DNA of 64,000 nucleotides, taken from positions 531,001 through 595,000 of the forward strand of contig JADKKF010000002.1 of the NCBI GenBank assembly GCA_016720635.1. The letters run 5' to 3'. Position 1 is the first letter of the stretch, and every line of letters starts with the position of its first letter. A model generated the notes under the pieces. It saw nothing but the letters and a program-made list of their open reading frames with translations. It was not told the DNA's origin and made no database searches. Below, piece after piece: positions 27,072-36,232 of the stretch. This stretch comes from Saprospiraceae bacterium. Lineage in GTDB: Bacteria > Bacteroidota > Bacteroidia > Chitinophagales > Saprospiraceae. The position numbers and the translations under genes were made by a program.

Positions 27072-28031
27072 CTAACGATTGAAAATAGTAGATTTTTTTA
27101 GATCATTGTTTGAAATAAAATTCATCAAAGGCTCCAAGCTATCGAAACAATGGCAATTGGAAATTTTTTGTATAGGATGGTACATTATTTGCAAGCCCGA
27201 AACAATGACATTCGACTCTTGGAAAATGTTACATAGCTCATCTACATAATTTTGAAAACTGATGCTCGGGTCATTCCATTCAGAAACAATGGTAATCATA
27301 TTTTTAGGACAAAATATTTTTTTCAAATCCCTCAAATCATCTAGGCTAACGCCAGCGCCTAGATTAATAACATTGTATTTTTTTAATTTTAATAAATAAT
27401 GAATAAAAAGCAAACTTAATTCTTGTGATTCACCTAAGGGTAAAAATAACAATATCTTAGAGTGATCTCTCGAAAGACACGCTGGGATTTTGTCTATCTC
27501 AGCATAAAGTTTTTGCTTGAATAAGGTGGAAATATACATTTCTTGGACTGTGTTAATACTTCCCGTGAGCCACAATAGATGCAATTTTTCTAAAAAAGGC
27601 AGAATCAGGTTTTTCATGGTTATTTCAAAGCCATATTTGCACGAATGGCTATCTAAGATAGAATTGAACTTAGTCTCGTCCATGTCAATCACGGACAAAG
27701 TCAATGTTTCCATTTTGGTATCCAAAGTCTCGGTTTGAGTAGATAGAGAACACACCTTTTCAAAAATTGCTTCATCGCTCATTTCAGCTATTTTAGAAAT
27801 TTTATATCCTAATTTATTGAGTAAAGCAATATTTAGGATTTTTTTTAGATCTTCATCTCTATAAAATCTAATGTTGGATTGAGTTCGCTCAGGATTGAGC
27901 AAGTTGTACCTCTTCTCCCAAATACGCAATGTATGGGCCTTGATACCAGATACTTTTTCTAGGTCAGCTATCGAATAAATGGACAATTTGTTTATGTTGT
28001 TTAATCTTTTATTAAACAAACTAGGACACAC
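27072..28031 (-). CDS. MerR-type regulator with B12-binding-like C-terminal fold but no B12 motif
   Basis: 319 residues. The N-terminal MerR helix-turn-helix (IYSIADLEKVSGIKAHTLRI, WEKRYNLLNPER) matches the LitR/CarH group. The C-terminal ~180 residues resemble their helical B12-binding-2 plus Rossmann-like domains. CarH relatives bind adenosylcobalamin via a W-x9-EH motif and a DxHxxG loop. Here the matching stretch reads LLWLTGSINTVQEMY, with methionine where the histidine should be, and I see no DxHxxG. So B12 or light sensing is unlikely. Start is GTG at 28031, or perhaps TTG at 27986, which gives the usual short N-terminus. Confidence 0.8.
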   Translation of the reverse strand: MCPSLFNKRLNNINKLSIYSIADLEKVSGIKAHTLRIWEKRYNLLNPERTQSNIRFYRDEDLKKILNIALLNKLGYKISKIAEMSDEAIFEKVCSLSTQTETLDTKMETLTLSVIDMDETKFNSILDSHSCKYGFEITMKNLILPFLEKLHLLWLTGSINTVQEMYISTLFKQKLYAEIDKIPACLSRDHSKILLFLPLGESQELSLLFIHYLLKLKKYNVINLGAGVSLDDLRDLKKIFCPKNMITIVSEWNDPSISFQNYVDELCNIFQESNVIVSGLQIMYHPIQKISNCHCFDSLEPLMNFISNNDLKKSTIFNR

Positions 28032-28036
28032 AAGGT

Positions 28037-29755
28037 TTACATAATCCTCCCAACAGGGTAAAGTTTGTAAGTCGTCTCGCTATATTTTGAATTTTCATAA
28101 ACGAATCTCAATTGTGCGCCAAAGTCTTTGGCAAAGACTGAATCTGCTTTTATTTTATTGTCCAAATTTGTTTTGATGGTAGGATTATTTTTCAAAATCT
28201 CAGAGGCAGTATCTTCGAAGACATAATCAGAATAGTATTCTTTTCTCATTAAAATCCCATCAAAAAAATTCCATGCAAAAAAGGAATCACCCGATCTTGG
28301 TTCAAGCCCTTGAACAATGTATTTTATGGCCTTTTGGCGCGTCGGTACGAAATAATCTCCCTTATAAAATTTTTGCGCAGTAATAAAATCAGTCGTATTT
28401 ATGTCGTAGTGTAGATAATGACCCTCATAGGGTTCTTTAACCGTCTGATACGTATTAATTTTGGACATTTGGACATTGATTAGTGTATCTTTTGTCAGTC
28501 TATTCAAGGTTACACCATTCATTTTTAATCGCTGGATTACTTCACTATAGGCTTGAGGAATCACATAAAACCGTGGAACTTTACATTTCAAACTCGATTC
28601 ATAAAAATCGAAAAATGGGATATTTGCTGTTTTAGTTTCGCTTTTATCGTAATATAAACGTTGGCCCAAGTGTACGTCGCTTTGCTTATATTTGGGTAAA
28701 TATCCCTTGAAAAGAAGGCTATCGGACTTGGATTTGTCCATTTTCCACCATAGAGTGAGGGAGTCAGAAGTTAAATCTTTTTCTAACTGCATTTTTTGAG
28801 TATTTTGGATTTGGTCTCGATAGCTATGATTGGTTTGGAGAATGACATTGAGGAGATTCAGATTGCTCAAAACACGTTGTTTGAAAGGCTTGAGCATATG
28901 CGTCTCGGGAACCAACCCTAGGGCTCTAAACAAGGAAGTATAACCCGAAGAATATCTAGGTGTATCATAAAATCCATAAATACCCGTGAAGGGATTGTCA
29001 TTGCTCATGACATACGGAACCATGGGGTCATCTAGCGCTTTCATTCTTTTGAACAAATCTTGGGCATAATGATTTTTTAAAAAATCACCCAAATCAGCCC
29101 CTAAATTTTCGTACATCGTACAGAGCAGGGTCATGGTGTATGGGTAGTCTGCCCCATCTGAAACATGATTGTCAACAAACACTTGAGGATCCAATCTTCT
29201 GATGATTTGAACTAGAGACTTGGTATTTTCGCTATCCATTTTGATGAAGTCCCTATTGAGGTCAAGGTTTTTAGCATTGCCCCTGAATCCATATTCTTTA
29301 GGTCCATTTTGATTGGCTCTAGAAAATGAATTTCTATTAAAAGCCCCATCGATATTAAAAAATGGAATAATCACGATGGTTTGATGATCCAATAGTGAGA
29401 TTTTGGTTTTATCTGCTAGGAGTTCTCTTGCAAATATCATCGTCGCATCGACGCCATCGGGCTCACCAGGGTGGATGGCATTGTTGATAAGGGTAACCAA
29501 TTTCCCTTTATCCTTACCTCTTTTTGAAATTGTCACGATATGTAGTGGTATCCCAATATCGGTGTTGCCAAAGGTTTCAATCGTCACATAAGATGGATAT
29601 TTTTTTCGTAAATTTTGATAGAATCGAATGGATTCATGGTAGGTTGCGCTCCTATTAGGGTCAGAATCCAAGGGAATGCTCAAGCTTTGCGCTAACAAAG
29701 ATTGATAACCCAAAGCCAATATCAAAATGCAAAAAATTGAAATTGGCTTCATCAT
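28037..29755 (-). CDS. Secreted M14-family zinc carboxypeptidase
   Basis: 572 residues with signal peptide (to about 23, SLLAQ). The M14 catalytic domain carries the zinc ligands H95 and E98 in NAIHPGEPDG and H197 in VDNHVSDGADY, and an arginine-rich substrate region (NLDLNRDF). It removes C-terminal residues from peptides in the periplasm or outside; the catalytic glutamate lies beyond the visible motifs I can place. The remaining ~250 residues are an uncharacterised domain of this bacteroidal subgroup. ATG at 29755 overlaps the stop of the TPR gene (ATGATGA), so the two are translationally coupled. Confidence 0.85.
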   Translation of the reverse strand: MMKPISIFCILILALGYQSLLAQSLSIPLDSDPNRSATYHESIRFYQNLRKKYPSYVTIETFGNTDIGIPLHIVTISKRGKDKGKLVTLINNAIHPGEPDGVDATMIFARELLADKTKISLLDHQTIVIIPFFNIDGAFNRNSFSRANQNGPKEYGFRGNAKNLDLNRDFIKMDSENTKSLVQIIRRLDPQVFVDNHVSDGADYPYTMTLLCTMYENLGADLGDFLKNHYAQDLFKRMKALDDPMVPYVMSNDNPFTGIYGFYDTPRYSSGYTSLFRALGLVPETHMLKPFKQRVLSNLNLLNVILQTNHSYRDQIQNTQKMQLEKDLTSDSLTLWWKMDKSKSDSLLFKGYLPKYKQSDVHLGQRLYYDKSETKTANIPFFDFYESSLKCKVPRFYVIPQAYSEVIQRLKMNGVTLNRLTKDTLINVQMSKINTYQTVKEPYEGHYLHYDINTTDFITAQKFYKGDYFVPTRQKAIKYIVQGLEPRSGDSFFAWNFFDGILMRKEYYSDYVFEDTASEILKNNPTIKTNLDNKIKADSVFAKDFGAQLRFVYENSKYSETTYKLYPVGRIM

Positions 29756-30770
29756 TTAATATTTAACTTGGCCTTTAATCTTTTCGTTGCTTTTTCTCCA
29801 TCTTCGTATCCAATGACCATTTTGGTGGATTTTAGATATTGATCATATGCTGCTTGAAGGTCTCCCATCGCTTCATAAACCACGCCTTGCATATAAACTC
29901 CTTGATAGCTAAGTGGATCTTGGGTAGTCAATAGTTTAAAATGCTTTAGGGCGAGATCTAGACTATCAAGATTATAATAGATGGTACCAAGGTTATAATA
30001 AGCCTCATTATATTCTCTATGATTTTCGATAATGGATTTGTAAAGCCCGATGGATTCTTGGATTTTATTTGTTTGATATAGATAATCGGCTTTCATATGC
30101 ATGACAATAGGGTCGTTGGGTTTGATGGCAAGTGCATTGTCAAAGTAACGTGCCGCCAGTGGATTTTTTTTGGCGTGATAAAGTTGGCCAAGATTTAGCC
30201 AAGCGTCTATCATTTCGTGGTCATTTTCTGTTGCCGTCTGAAACGCGTTTATAGCCCTTGTGGTGTCCCCCATCTCTTTAAATGAAATACCAATGTATTG
30301 AAAAGCTTCTGCATTCAAAGGATCTATTCTGATGGCCTCATTCAAAGCATTTAGACCTCTGTCGTACTGTTTTAAAATGATGTAAACTCGAGCTGTTTTG
30401 ATTAAGTTTTTAACGTTGGTGGGTTCAAGTTTTTCAGCTCTTTCTACTGTGATTAACGCAAGACTGAATTGGCCATTTTTAGATAAACATCTGCCAAAAG
30501 GTGGTGATAATCGACATTCATAGAATCGATTTTCATCGCAGTCGCTATGTCAGCTACTGATTCATTGTACATATTATTTTTACTGAAAATCACAGCTCGA
30601 TTTATCCAGCGATTTGGATCCTTCGGATTTTGGTCAATCTCGCTGGTAGCTATATTGAGTTCAGGGATAGAATATTTATTCGTTTGTGTTTGTTGCTTTT
30701 TGCTATTGCAACCAATAAAAGCAGAACAAATGAATAAGAATGTATAAAATAAAATTTTTGGAAGATTCAT
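29752..30770 (-). CDS. TPR-repeat lipoprotein, frameshifted
   Basis: Read through, this is one ~340-residue lipoprotein: signal peptide with lipobox (FIGCNSKK, C21) followed by about seven tetratricopeptide repeats (AEAFQYIGISFKEMGD, EAYYNLGTIYYNLDSLDLAL). The frame breaks at the T-run 30476-30480 (A5 on the coding strand): one further A would join YLK to NGQFSLALITVERAE without loss. As written, the first frame stops after 105 residues. TPR proteins are scaffolds for protein contacts; the coupled partner here is the M14 peptidase. The single-base break may be a sequencing error or true decay. Confidence 0.75.
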
Positions 30771-30805
30771 TTTTTTAAAAATTAACGCGCCTTAAAATTA
30801 CTCAA

Positions 30806-31206
30806 CTATTTGGATTCTGCTTCCTTGATTTGAAATAATAGTTTTTTAAATGCCTTTTCTATTGTCGAAAGGGGTTCTATTTGTTTGCCAATATAGATAA
30901 AAGTTATTCTGAAATTTAAACTATCCGCAGGATCAAAAATAGCTCTCGATTGAATCCTATAGGCTTCTCTGCAAAGTCTCTTAATTTTATTTCTATCGAC
31001 GCTAGATTTAAAATTTTTTTTGGAAACAGAAAATGCTACTTGAATATTCCAATGATCTTGGAGCTGTGGGGTTGGATCCGAAGGGACAAAGAGCAGTTTT
31101 ATGGGATAGGAAAAAAGAGAATTTCCATTTTGAATATATCAGAAATAACTTTTTTATTTGAAAGTCTGGCAGATTTACCAAGCTGAAATCCAATTTTCGA
31201 TAACAT
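30806..31206 (-). CDS. rnpA: Ribonuclease P protein component, frameshifted as written
   Basis: Protein subunit of RNase P, which trims tRNA 5' ends. It starts LSKIGFQLGKSARLSNKKVI, has the conserved RNR region SSVDRNKIKRLCREAYR in the middle and ends QIKEAESK; ~130 residues, the normal size. One A is missing in the coding-strand run at 31128-31131 (TTCAAAATGG); restoring it joins DIFK to NGNSLFSYPIKLLFVPS. Because rnpA is essential, a sequencing error or programmed shift is more likely than a real null. It follows rpmH, as in most bacteria. Confidence 0.85.
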
Positions 31207-31243
31207 GGCACATTATAAAAAAGATAGATCAAATATAAACAAA

Positions 31244-31277
31244 ATAAGGAATAATGAAATTTTTCATTATTCCTTAT
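31244..31277 (-). terminator. Perfect 16-bp hairpin between rpmH and rnpA
   Basis: 31244-31259 pairs perfectly with 31262-31277. On the minus strand it lies 25 nt after the rpmH stop and is followed by a T-rich stretch. It may partly terminate the rpmH transcript so that less rnpA than rpmH is made. Confidence 0.6.
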
Positions 31278-31301
31278 CATATTGAAGCAAATAATTTATA
31301 C

Positions 31302-31457
31302 TTATTTCGCTCCTCTTTCGTCGCTAACAGAGACTTTGTGTCTGCCTTGAGCTCTACGAGAGTTTAATATCTTTCTACCATTCTTAGTGCTCATTCTCTG
31401 GCGAAAGCCGTGCTTATTGGCTCTTTTTCTTCTAGATGGTTGGTATGTTCTTTTCAT
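31302..31457 (-). CDS. rpmH: Large ribosomal subunit protein bL34
   Basis: 51 residues: MKRTYQPSRRKRANKHGF, RMSTKNGRKILNSRRAQGRH. This is the strongly conserved, basic bL34 of the 50S subunit, complete from ATG to TAA. It has a well-formed promoter upstream and precedes rnpA, the classic order. The last eight residues (VSVSDERGAK) are a short bacteroidal-type extension. Confidence 0.97.
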   Translation of the reverse strand: MKRTYQPSRRKRANKHGFRQRMSTKNGRKILNSRRAQGRHKVSVSDERGAK

Positions 31458-31505
31458 TTTCCAAACTTTTTAATATATTTCAATGCTGCTTTTCGTAGCG
31501 GACTG

Positions 31506-31536
31506 CAAAGGTACATGGAAATATTTAATTATCCAA
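31506..31536 (-). promoter_or_regulatory. Promoter of rpmH
   Basis: On the minus strand, TTG (31534-31536), a 20-nt spacer and TACCTTTG (31506-31513), followed by GCAG. The best match to the Bacteroidota consensus in the window. The transcript would start near 31499, about 40 nt before the ATG. Confidence 0.75.
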
Positions 31537-31550
31537 TTTATTTCATAAAA

Positions 31551-33479
31551 TTATCCATTCATGGACATTAAAAACTCTTCGTTCGTCTGTGTATGTATCA
31601 TGTGCTTGCGAATGAATTCCATGGCTTCTACTGGTGTCATATCAGAAAGATGGTTTCTCAAGATGAACATTCTTTGCAATGTTTCCTTGTCCATCAACAA
31701 TTCATCGCGTCGTGTACTTGATTTGGTCAAGTCAATGGCTGGGTACAATCGCTTATTGGCCAAGCTTCTATCCAATTGAAGTTCCATATTACCAGTACCC
31801 TTGAATTCTTCGAAGATAACGCCATCCATTTTAGATCCAGTATCTATCAAAGCTGTCGCCAAAATGGTCAATGAGCCTCCGTTTTCTATTTTACGTGCAG
31901 CACCGAAGAATTTCTTTGGTTTGTGTAGGGCATTGGCCTCCACACCTCCAGACAATACTTTTCCGCTGGATGGCGATACCGTATTGTAAGCTCTTGCTAG
32001 TCTCGTGATGGAATCTAGGAGGATCACTACATCATGACCACATTCTACGAGCCTCTTTGCTTTTTCAAGGACTATTCCAGCCACTCTTACGTGATTTTCT
32101 GCTGGTTCGTCGAAAGTTGAGGCTACGACTTCAGCCTTTACGCTACGCTTCATATCCGTTACCTCTTCTGGCCTTTCGTCGATTAGAAGGACTATTAGGT
32201 AACATTCTGGGTGATTGGCTGCGATGGCGTTGGCTATATCTTTTAATAAGAAAGTCTTTCCTGTCTTAGGTTGAGCCACGATAAGTCCCCTTTGTCCCTT
32301 CCCGATGGGAGTAAACAATTCTATGGTACGGCTGCTAAAATCCCTACCTGCCTTTGAAGTCAATAAATTGAATTTTTCGGTAGGAAATAACGGAGTCAAA
32401 TAGTCAAAAGGAACACGCTCCCTGATATCTTCTGGGCTAAAACCATTTATTTTAGACACTCTCAAAAGTGCGAAATACTTTTCTCCTTCTTTGGGTGGTC
32501 GAATGGCACCGAGAACTGTATCTCCAGTTTTCAAGCCAAATAATTTTACCTGTGAAGGCGATACATAGATATCATCTGGTGAGGACAAATAGTTGTAATC
32601 AGAAGATCTCAAAAATCCATATCCCTCTTGCATCATTTCTATGATGCCTTCGCCTTCTACCATACCATCTAAATCAACATTGAATGCTGGCAAGGCGGGA
32701 GCTTGTTGTTGGTGCTGTTGGTTTTGGTGGACAGGCCGTTCTCTCGGCTCTAATTGAGCTGTTTCCTCCGTACGGGGCTCATTTTGATTATGCGATTTTT
32801 TGAAATTATTATTTTGTGGGTTGGGTCTTTGGTCGTTTGAGGTTTTATTTTGTTGATTTTGATTTGGATTAGGGTTCTGATTGGGGTTTTGGTTTGGATT
32901 TTGTCTTGGGTGAATGGGTTTTTTATTTTGCTGATTTGTTTGATTAGGTTGAGCAGCGTTGCTTTTTTGCTGATCGTTTTCTTTGGCGATTTGAGGTGCA
33001 GTGGGTGTATTATCCGCGGCTTCTCTTTCTTTCTTTTTTTGATAGTATTTTTCTTCTCTTTCTTTTCTCAATCGCTCTTGTTCATCGTCAATCGTAGGAG
33101 TCGGGGTTGAGGTTGCTTTTGGTACTGCGAATTCAACGGCATTTGGATTTTTCTCTGAAACTTTGGCTATCAACTGTGGGGCTGCCTTGGCTGGAGTTCT
33201 ATTCCTTTTGGGTTTAGAGTCGGTAGAAGCGGGCTCATCACTACTAGCTGGGGAGTCTATGATGACCGCACGGTCTAGTTTATCGCTGTGTTTTTTAAGA
33301 GAACGATCAATAGTGTTTTCCAAGAGTGGCTCTTTTTGTTTTGAAAGGGCCTGCTCATCCAAAATTTTGTAAATTAATTCTTGTTTTGGTAACTTTTTGT
33401 ACCCTTTGATGTCAAGTTTTTCTGCTACTTCACGCAATTCTTGAAGTAACATGTCATTCAATTGAAGAATGTCAAACAT
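31551..33479 (-). CDS. rho: Transcription termination factor Rho with long disordered insert
   Basis: Hexameric RNA helicase that stops transcription at untranslated RNA. 642 residues, over 200 longer than E. coli Rho. A SAP-like N-terminus (MFDILQLNDMLLQELREVAE) comes first. Residues ~60-270 are a disordered Lys/Glu- then Gln/Asn/Pro-rich insert (NQNPNQNPNPNQ). The cold-shock RNA-binding domain starts near GEGIIEMMQEGYGFLRSSDY, and the RecA-type ATPase carries Walker A AQPKTGKT and Walker B VVILLDSITR. Such inserts are normal for Bacteroidota Rho; in Bacteroides thetaiotaomicron the insert is reported to drive phase separation and affect termination. Confidence 0.96.
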   Translation of the reverse strand: MFDILQLNDMLLQELREVAEKLDIKGYKKLPKQELIYKILDEQALSKQKEPLLENTIDRSLKKHSDKLDRAVIIDSPASSDEPASTDSKPKRNRTPAKAAPQLIAKVSEKNPNAVEFAVPKATSTPTPTIDDEQERLRKEREEKYYQKKKEREAADNTPTAPQIAKENDQQKSNAAQPNQTNQQNKKPIHPRQNPNQNPNQNPNPNQNQQNKTSNDQRPNPQNNNFKKSHNQNEPRTEETAQLEPRERPVHQNQQHQQQAPALPAFNVDLDGMVEGEGIIEMMQEGYGFLRSSDYNYLSSPDDIYVSPSQVKLFGLKTGDTVLGAIRPPKEGEKYFALLRVSKINGFSPEDIRERVPFDYLTPLFPTEKFNLLTSKAGRDFSSRTIELFTPIGKGQRGLIVAQPKTGKTFLLKDIANAIAANHPECYLIVLLIDERPEEVTDMKRSVKAEVVASTFDEPAENHVRVAGIVLEKAKRLVECGHDVVILLDSITRLARAYNTVSPSSGKVLSGGVEANALHKPKKFFGAARKIENGGSLTILATALIDTGSKMDGVIFEEFKGTGNMELQLDRSLANKRLYPAIDLTKSSTRRDELLMDKETLQRMFILRNHLSDMTPVEAMEFIRKHMIHTQTNEEFLMSMNG

Positions 33480-33671
33480 ATGATAATTTGTTTTTAAAAA
33501 AAATAGACAAGTCTGCCTAGTGCTTTGAATAAAAGAAATGAATAATTAGAATGGTTGAGTTGTAAAATCTTTATTAAAACAACGTCAAGATATTAAGTAG
33601 AGGTTGAGAAGATTTTGCGCGGACTGAATCATTAACATCACAAAAATAAAACTTATTCTTGAATGTCACAC

Positions 33672-33679
33672 TATATTTG
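33672..33679 (+). promoter_or_regulatory. -7 box (TATATTTG) of serS
   Basis: Exact TAnnTTTG match 38 nt before the serS start at 33717. Its position argues that the in-frame ATG at 33663 is upstream of transcription and not used. Confidence 0.55.
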
Positions 33680-33716
33680 CAAAAAAATTAGAAATTATTT
33701 TAATAAACATACAACT

Positions 33717-34997
33717 ATGCTTGAAATAGCCATCTTAAGGAACGAGAAGGAAAGAGTGCTGACGGGATTAACAAAAAAAAATGTCAGCCAAGGAATTTTA
33801 GATTCTATCAATGAGATAATAAACTTAGACGATCAGAGGAAATCCGTACAGTCAAAACTAGACGAAAAACTGGCGGAATCTAACAATTTGGCCAAAATTA
33901 TTGGAGATCTATACAAGAGTGGTCAAACGGAGGAGGCTAATCACAACAAAATTAAAGTTGCCGAGCTCAAAGAAATTACCAAAGAACTTGAAACGGAACT
34001 CCATAGTATAAAAAATATGTTGGAAGACAAGCTCTATGCCGTACCGAATCTTCCACACAGCTCAGTACCTTCGGGTAAAATACCAGAGGACAATGAGGTA
34101 TTTAAAGCTTGGGACAAGCCCATGCCGCAATTGCCCGAGAATGCATTGCCACATTGGGAGTTGGCCGATAAGTATCAAGTTTTTGACTTAAAATTAGGTG
34201 TAAAGATCACGGGTGCAGGTTTTCCATTGTATCGCGGCAAAGGGGCCAAACTACAACGCGCTCTGATTCAGTTTTTCCTAGAAGAAGCCATCAAAGCGGG
34301 CTATGAGGAGATCATCCCACCATTATTGGTGAATGAAAGTACGGCGTTGGCCACTGGACAATTGCCCGATAAGGAAGGACAGATGTATTATTGTGAAAAG
34401 GATGATTTGTATTTGATTCCGACGGCTGAAGTTCCTGTGACCAATATTTATAGAGACGTCCTAATGGAGGAAAAAGATTTTCCAGTAAAAATGACAGGAT
34501 ATACACCTTGTTTCAGACGTGAAGCTGGGTCTTATGGAGCTCATGTGAAAGGTCTTAATAGGGTACACCAATTCGATAAAGTAGAAATAGTCCAAATAGC
34601 ACATCCAGCTCATTCATACAGGATTTTGGATGAAATGTTGGCTCATGTTTCTTCATTATTGGATAAATTGGAACTACCGTACAGGATTTTACGTTTGTGT
34701 GGGGGTGATATGAGTTTCGCATCGGCTTTAACTTTTGATTTTGAAGTGTGGTCTGCAGCCCAAGAGCGTTGGCTCGAGGTAAGTTCGGTTTCTAATTTTG
34801 AAACGTTTCAATCCAATAGGATGAAATTGAGATATAAGGACGAAACGGGTAAGTCAAGATTGGCACATACATTGAATGGAAGTGCGTTGGCTTTGGCAAG
34901 AATCATGGCTTCGATCCTTGAGAATCATCAGACTCCTGAAGGAATACGGATTCCTGAAGCACTGAGGCCATATACGGGATTTGATTTTTTAACTTAA
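33717..34997 (+). CDS. serS: Serine-tRNA ligase
   Basis: Charges tRNA-Ser with serine (class II synthetase, dimer, cytosol). 426 residues from the ATG at 33717. The N-terminal ~110 residues form the tRNA-binding coiled-coil (IDSINEIINLDDQRKSVQ onward), followed by the catalytic core with motif 2 (CFRREAGSYG, GLNRVHQFDKVE) and motif 3 (NGSALALARIMASILEN). The start choice is set by the -7 box at 33672 and by the MLEIAILRNEKERV N-terminus that matches the family. Single gene; the next gene is 26 nt downstream on the same strand and may share its transcript. Confidence 0.96.
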   Translation: MLEIAILRNEKERVLTGLTKKNVSQGILDSINEIINLDDQRKSVQSKLDEKLAESNNLAKIIGDLYKSGQTEEANHNKIKVAELKEITKELETELHSIKNMLEDKLYAVPNLPHSSVPSGKIPEDNEVFKAWDKPMPQLPENALPHWELADKYQVFDLKLGVKITGAGFPLYRGKGAKLQRALIQFFLEEAIKAGYEEIIPPLLVNESTALATGQLPDKEGQMYYCEKDDLYLIPTAEVPVTNIYRDVLMEEKDFPVKMTGYTPCFRREAGSYGAHVKGLNRVHQFDKVEIVQIAHPAHSYRILDEMLAHVSSLLDKLELPYRILRLCGGDMSFASALTFDFEVWSAAQERWLEVSSVSNFETFQSNRMKLRYKDETGKSRLAHTLNGSALALARIMASILENHQTPEGIRIPEALRPYTGFDFLT

Positions 34998-35023
34998 TAT
35001 AAAACAACGAAAAAATTAGAATT

Positions 35024-35723
35024 ATGGGAGATTATATGATTTATATGATTTTGACCGCGGTGATGTCTGGGATAGGGATGTTGGTGAGTGCGCGATTGAA
35101 AAGTAAATTCAATCATTATAGCCAAATTCCTCTTAGCAATGGCATGACAGGAGGTGATGTGGCCAAGGCTATGTTAAGACATTATGGAATCCATGATGTA
35201 CAAGTAGTACCAGTATCTGGTATGCTTACAGATCACTATAATCCTGCTAATAAAACCGTAAATTTAAGTGAAGGTGTTTTTGCCTCAAATTCAGTGGCTG
35301 CAGCTGCTGTAGCTGCCCATGAATGTGGACACGCAGTACAACATGCCACTTCTTATGCTTGGCTTCAAATGCGATCAAAAAATTGTACCAGTAGTGAATA
35401 TTGCGGCTGGAATGCAACAATGGTTGTTCATGATAGCACTGGGTGCTTTTGGGACGAGTTCGAATCCAACTATATTGTTGGTGACGATTGCAGCTTTTAT
35501 GGTAACCCTTGCATTTAGTTTGATTACACTTCCAGTTGAATTTGATGCGAGTAATAGGGCGATGGCTTATTTGGATGAGAGTGGCTTTGCCCGTGGAGCA
35601 GAACAAGCAGGTGCAAAAGATGCCTTGTGGTGGGCTGCCATGACCTATGTTGCAGCAGCGTTGGCCGCTTTGGTCAGTGTGGTATTCTTGGTGCTAAAAT
35701 TCTTAGCAGCCAGTAGGGATTAA
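35024..35723 (+). CDS. YugP-like membrane zinc metallopeptidase, frameshifted as written
   Basis: Read through, this is a ~230-residue membrane protease: an N-terminal hydrophobic segment, the zinc motif HECGH in AAHECGHAVQHATSYAWLQM, and C-terminal membrane helices (WWAAMTYVAAALAALVSVV). The family is the YugP/DUF type of bacterial zinc metallopeptidase. The frame breaks at the A-run 35377-35382; one more A would join RSK to KIVPVVNIAAGMQQW, which fits the family. As written, the first frame ends after 164 residues. Same kind of break as in rnpA and the TPR gene, so sequencing error is a real possibility. Ends at a strong terminator. Confidence 0.8.
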
Positions 35724-35749
35724 TAAAGTAAATTATTGTCAATATAAAG

Positions 35750-35780
35750 GGCTTCTTGCATTTTGCAAGGAGCCTTTTTT
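35750..35780 (+). terminator. Rho-independent terminator
   Basis: 11-bp stem 35750-35760 with 35764-35774 (one G-T pair), 3-nt loop, then six T. Ends the serS/metallopeptidase transcript. Confidence 0.88.
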
Positions 35781-35834
35781 GTTGAGGGGGCTTCTAAAGA
35801 ATAGCTTTTTAATTTTTGTGCTAAAATATTCTTC

Positions 35835-36230
35835 TTAATAGAAATATGTTGCCAAAAATACGATGCTTAAATATGCCCAAAAGAGCGAAAATATTATATG
35901 TATTATAGTTTCAAAGGTCTTGCCCTTCCACAGGCCTGTCGAATAACCAAAAAACTGCATGAAAAGCCTAATACTCCAAAATATACCAAGTCCAAGAGAT
36001 ATTTTGTTGCCAAGATTGGTTTCAATCAATTCGGTTGAAGACGTTAGGCAAAGCAAACCCATTAGAAATATGGCCAAAGCAATAAAAAACGTATGCATTG
36101 TCATCAATTGCCGATTGATTAAACTTAACGATTTAAGCTCTAAATCCCACTTAAAATACCTAGGAAAGAAAACGTGAACAACTGACAACAGGATTAATAA
36201 TACACCAATTACTTTAAAGTGAATTTCCAT
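35835..36230 (-). CDS. Small integral membrane protein, unknown function
   Basis: 131 residues with four predicted transmembrane helices (VIGVLLILLSVVHVFF, MHTFFIALAIFLMGLLCL, ISLGLGIFWSIRLFMQFFG, IHIIFSLFWAYLSIVFLA). No motif I recognise. The ATG at 36230 is preferred to a TTG four codons upstream; it starts 2 nt after the stop of the methyltransferase gene. Last gene of a four-gene operon (DoxX-like, DUF2071, methyltransferase, this). Confidence 0.7.
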   Translation of the reverse strand: MEIHFKVIGVLLILLSVVHVFFPRYFKWDLELKSLSLINRQLMTMHTFFIALAIFLMGLLCLTSSTELIETNLGNKISLGLGIFWSIRLFMQFFGYSTGLWKGKTFETIIHIIFSLFWAYLSIVFLATYFY

Positions 36231-36232
36231 TA

